Assembly: GCA_021776735.1 (NCBI GenBank) | Contig: JAJFFH010000067.1 | Coordinates: 1 to 64,000, forward strand | Reading direction: 5' to 3' | Origin: Planctomycetota bacterium | Lineage (GTDB): Bacteria; Planctomycetota; PLA2 | Length of the DNA: 64,000 nt | In this document: positions 61,848 to 64,000 of the stretch, in pieces | Numbering within the stretch: the stretch's first letter is position 1 | Layout of the letters: the number at the start of each line of letters is the position of its first letter | Notes under the pieces: model-generated | The model's database searches: none | What the model was told of the DNA's origin: nothing | The model's input: only the letters and a program-made list of their open reading frames with translations | Position numbers and translations under genes: made by a program

Positions 61848-62050
61848 GCCGACGGATTCCGAGTCGATTATACGTCGTGCTCGCCACACGGCAAGCACAC
61901 CCCGGGCCAATCGCCCCGGATTGGATCGCTATCGGCGCTCAAAAAAACCTTGCGCTCGCGGGGTTGACGACTTCGGTCGCGAACGAATGCGCACGACCGA
62001 ACGCGACCGCGAACGTCGCACGAGTCAATTCGCGCAGACGGCCCGTTGCA

Positions 62051-62641
62051 TCAATCGAGCTCGCCGCGACCGCGCAAGGCGTCGCCGAGAACCGCCGCGT
62101 TCATGTGAACGATCTCGCCGCCGCTCGGAACGCCGCGCGCGATCCGCGTGACGCGAACTCCGTGCTTCACGAGTTCCTTGCCGAGCATCGCGGCGGTCGC
62201 CTCGCCCTCGAACGTCGGGTTCGTCGCAACGACCACTTCGTCGATCTCGCCCGCACGCGCGCGATCCATCAGTCCGCTCACGTTGAGGTCGCGAAGCGCG
62301 ACGCCTTCCACCGGTGCCACACGTCCGCCGAGCACGTGGTAACGCCCGTGAAACTCCCCGGTGCCCTCGAGCGCCTCCAAGTCGCGTGAACTCTCGACGA
62401 CGCACACGGTCCGCGGATCGCGCGTCTCGTCGCCGCAGTAGCGGCAGGGGTCGGTCTCGTCGACATGCCCGCACAGACCGCAGGGCGATATTCCCTGGGC
62501 GGAAGTTTCGATCGCGGAGGCGAGTGCGCGCACGACCTCCGCCGGCTGCCGCACGATCCAGTAGCCGATGCGTTCCGCGCTCTTGGGCCCGATGCCCGGC
62601 AGCTCCTGCAACTGGTCGATCAGCTCTCGGAGTACCGACAC
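62051..62641 (-). CDS. recR: Recombination protein RecR
   Basis: The 196-residue protein has the helix-hairpin-helix LQELPGIGPKSAERIGYWI, the Cys4 zinc finger (CGLCGHVDETDPCRYC) and the Toprim domain (VCVVESSRDLEALE; EVVVATNPTFEGEATA). It works with RecF/RecO to load RecA at gaps. The string dnaX-ebfC-recR is the standard order. Confidence 0.97.
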   Translation of the reverse strand: MSVLRELIDQLQELPGIGPKSAERIGYWIVRQPAEVVRALASAIETSAQGISPCGLCGHVDETDPCRYCGDETRDPRTVCVVESSRDLEALEGTGEFHGRYHVLGGRVAPVEGVALRDLNVSGLMDRARAGEIDEVVVATNPTFEGEATAAMLGKELVKHGVRVTRIARGVPSGGEIVHMNAAVLGDALRGRGELD

Positions 62642-62656
62642 CGTCCGCCCGCCCGG

Positions 62657-62977
62657 CTAGAAGCCCATGTTGCCGGCCATCCCGCCGGTGATGCGTCCGC
62701 GTTCTTCCTCCGCCATCTTGTGGGCGGACTCGAGCGCCTGGCGCACCGCTGCAACCACGAGATCCTCGAGATCCTCGACCTCGTCGGGGTCCACGACCTC
62801 GGGCTTGATCTTGAGCTGCATCAACTCGCCGATCCCGTTGGCGTAGGCGACGACGGCATCGCCGCCCGCCTTGCCTTCCAGCATGCGGTCCTTCAGATCG
62901 TCCTCAAGCTTCTTGAGGTCAACCTGCATCTTCTGCGCCTGACGGGCAAGCGCCCCCATATCGAAGTTTTTAGCCAT
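62657..62977 (-). CDS. ebfC: YbaB/EbfC nucleoid-associated protein
   Basis: The 106-residue protein has the YbaB shape (MAKNFDMGALARQAQKMQ; VEDLEDLVVAAVRQALESAHKMAEEE). Its start overlaps the dnaX stop by 8 bases. It binds DNA broadly and is of interest as a possible recogniser of repeated motifs. Confidence 0.93.
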   Translation of the reverse strand: MAKNFDMGALARQAQKMQVDLKKLEDDLKDRMLEGKAGGDAVVAYANGIGELMQLKIKPEVVDPDEVEDLEDLVVAAVRQALESAHKMAEEERGRITGGMAGNMGF

Positions 62978-64000
62978 CGGTGCGTCTCACGTTCTCGATG
63001 CGCCCGCCGAAGACGGTCAAGACCTCCTTCACACGCGAGAGGTTCTTGATCCGCGTCATCTCATCCCCGGAGATGCGTTCCTCGACAGCCGCGCGCGGCC
63101 TATCGGATTTCACTGCCTCATTGGAAACCGCCGGCGCGGTTTCCTCAAGTCCCGGCTCCGACGGTGCCTCAATGGGCGCAGACTCAGGCGCTCCAGACTC
63201 ACGCGCTCCAGACTTTGGCGATTCGTCGTGCGGACTCCGCGACAGCCGCAAGCGCCCGGATTTCCCGCCGGAAGTTCGCTCGGAAGACCCCGATACAGGA
63301 ACGGACGGCGATGTCTGTTTGTCCGGCATGGCGCCGCGAGGCGCGACGCCGGACCCCGAACCCGAACCCGAACCCGAACCGGACCCCGAACCCGACCCAT
63401 CGGCCCGAGCCGCCCGGGGCGCAGACGCCCCCCGCCCCCCCAAAGCCTGTCCTCCAGGTGCCCGTCCTCCGGAAGCCTGTCCTCCGGAAACCGGGCCTCC
63501 GGAAACCGACTCCAGCCGTGCCACGAGGTCTTCCAGATCGACAACATCGCCGAGCTTGGCCAGAGCCAGCAGCCCGAGATCCAACGTCGCCCGCGGGGCG
63601 CGCGAGCGATCGGCCAAGCGTTGATGCCGCGCCAGAACCTCGGCAGCGGCGAGGCACCACTCGACGGCGAAGCCCTCGATGGATTCCCCGGCAAGTTGAG
63701 TCCGTCCGCGCGCCACGGCCACGGCGGTCGTGTGCACGTCGGAGTAGAGCGTGCGCAGGAGCTCGCCCGGATCGGCGCCGCGATCGACGACTTCGGCGGC
63801 GGCGTCCAGCACGGGCTCCAGCGCTCCTTCGCGCGCGTGGCGCAGGATGGCAAACCGGATCGAGAGCGGCGTCTCCCCCAGCACGTTGACGAGATCCGCC
63901 AGTCCGAGGGGGCGGTCGCTCTCGCTGTCCGCGGCGCCGGCAAGCTGGTCGAGCAGTGTTTCCGCATCACGCAGCCCACCGGTGGAGCGCGCGGCGATCT
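62970..64000 (-). CDS. dnaX: DNA polymerase III gamma/tau subunit, 3' part
   Basis: The frame is open to the right edge, so the 5' part (ATPase domain) is outside. The visible part starts in the lid region (RSTGGLRDAETLLDQLAG), continues with domain III (DLVNVLGETPLSIRFAILRHA) and a long low-complexity tail with Gly-Ser and SGG repeats, ending in a small domain (RIKNLSRVKEVLTVFGGRIENVRR). DnaX loads the sliding clamp. Whether a shorter gamma form is made cannot be judged here. A dispersed-motif copy at 63301 lies in the linker. Confidence 0.9.
   Translation of the reverse strand, partial: IAARSTGGLRDAETLLDQLAGAADSESDRPLGLADLVNVLGETPLSIRFAILRHAREGALEPVLDAAAEVVDRGADPGELLRTLYSDVHTTAVAVARGRTQLAGESIEGFAVEWCLAAAEVLARHQRLADRSRAPRATLDLGLLALAKLGDVVDLEDLVARLESVSGGPVSGGQASGGRAPGGQALGGRGASAPRAARADGSGSGSGSGSGSGSGSGVAPRGAMPDKQTSPSVPVSGSSERTSGGKSGRLRLSRSPHDESPKSGARESGAPESAPIEAPSEPGLEETAPAVSNEAVKSDRPRAAVEERISGDEMTRIKNLSRVKEVLTVFGGRIENVRRTDG
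63301..63313 (+). repeat. Copy of dispersed motif ACGGACGGCGATG
   Basis: Exact copy followed by TC, antisense in the dnaX linker (coding strand TSPSVP). Confidence 0.85.
63351..63397 (-). repeat. Hexanucleotide repeat encoding Gly-Ser in dnaX
   Basis: About eight GGGTTC/GGGTCC-type units encode alternating Gly-Ser in the DnaX linker. A second block at about 63445-63510 encodes SGG-type repeats with a 15-base period. Confidence 0.75.

Overview
The window is GC-rich, densely coded and mostly transcribed from the minus strand. Gene content points to an uncultured diderm bacterium, most plausibly a member of the Planctomycetota or a similar lineage. The signs are two ECF sigma/anti-sigma pairs, two large Ser/Thr kinases (one with a sulfatase-modifying-factor-like C-terminus), an RsbU/RsbW-type pair, a prenyltransferase-repeat secreted protein and several big Ig-like lipoproteins. 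A secretin and a heptosyltransferase-type glycosyltransferase argue for an outer membrane. The phylum call is inference from gene content. No rRNA, tRNA, CRISPR array or intact insertion sequence was seen.

Layout. 1-8.2 kb: start of a GspK/PilX-like pilin, ECF sigma plus FecR-domain anti-sigma, small secreted proteins (one split by a frameshift at an A7 run), then a second ECF sigma/anti-sigma pair followed by an HtrA-like protein with an altered catalytic triad. 8.2-8.5 kb: three copies of a hairpin-rich intergenic repeat. 8.5-20.5 kb: HEAT/TPR protein, two-component system, Ser/Thr kinase with a formylglycine-generating-enzyme-like domain, lipoprotein, and the SpoIIE phosphatase/RsbW kinase pair. 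20.8-25 kb: a 1398-residue kinase-ATPase-TPR regulator. 25-35 kb: a NodU-type carbamoyltransferase and an SLC13-type transporter facing a five-gene operon (radical SAM, radical SAM, GT9 glycosyltransferase, TMTC-like membrane protein, radical SAM) in which every junction is a GTGA overlap. 35-43.3 kb: three Ig-like lipoproteins, two of them paralogues. 43.3-64 kb: mostly conserved core genes, namely coaX, two GspC-like PDZ proteins, pilT, obg-rpmA-rplU-rng, pilM-N-O/P-Q, ptsI-ptsH-ptsN-hpf, truA, rpoN, recR, ebfC and the 3' part of dnaX.

The most unusual signal is not a gene. The 13-mer ACGGACGGCGATG, always followed by a pyrimidine, occurs 11 times, with a 12th copy matching over 11 bases and several one-base variants. 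It lies on both strands, in at least four reading-frame contexts and disproportionately between genes. It looks like a genome-wide recognition sequence; a DNA-uptake signal is one hypothesis, since the same window encodes type IV pilus parts (pilT, pilM-Q). The second candidate for an undescribed system is the 25-35 kb radical SAM/glycosyltransferase/carbamoyltransferase locus.
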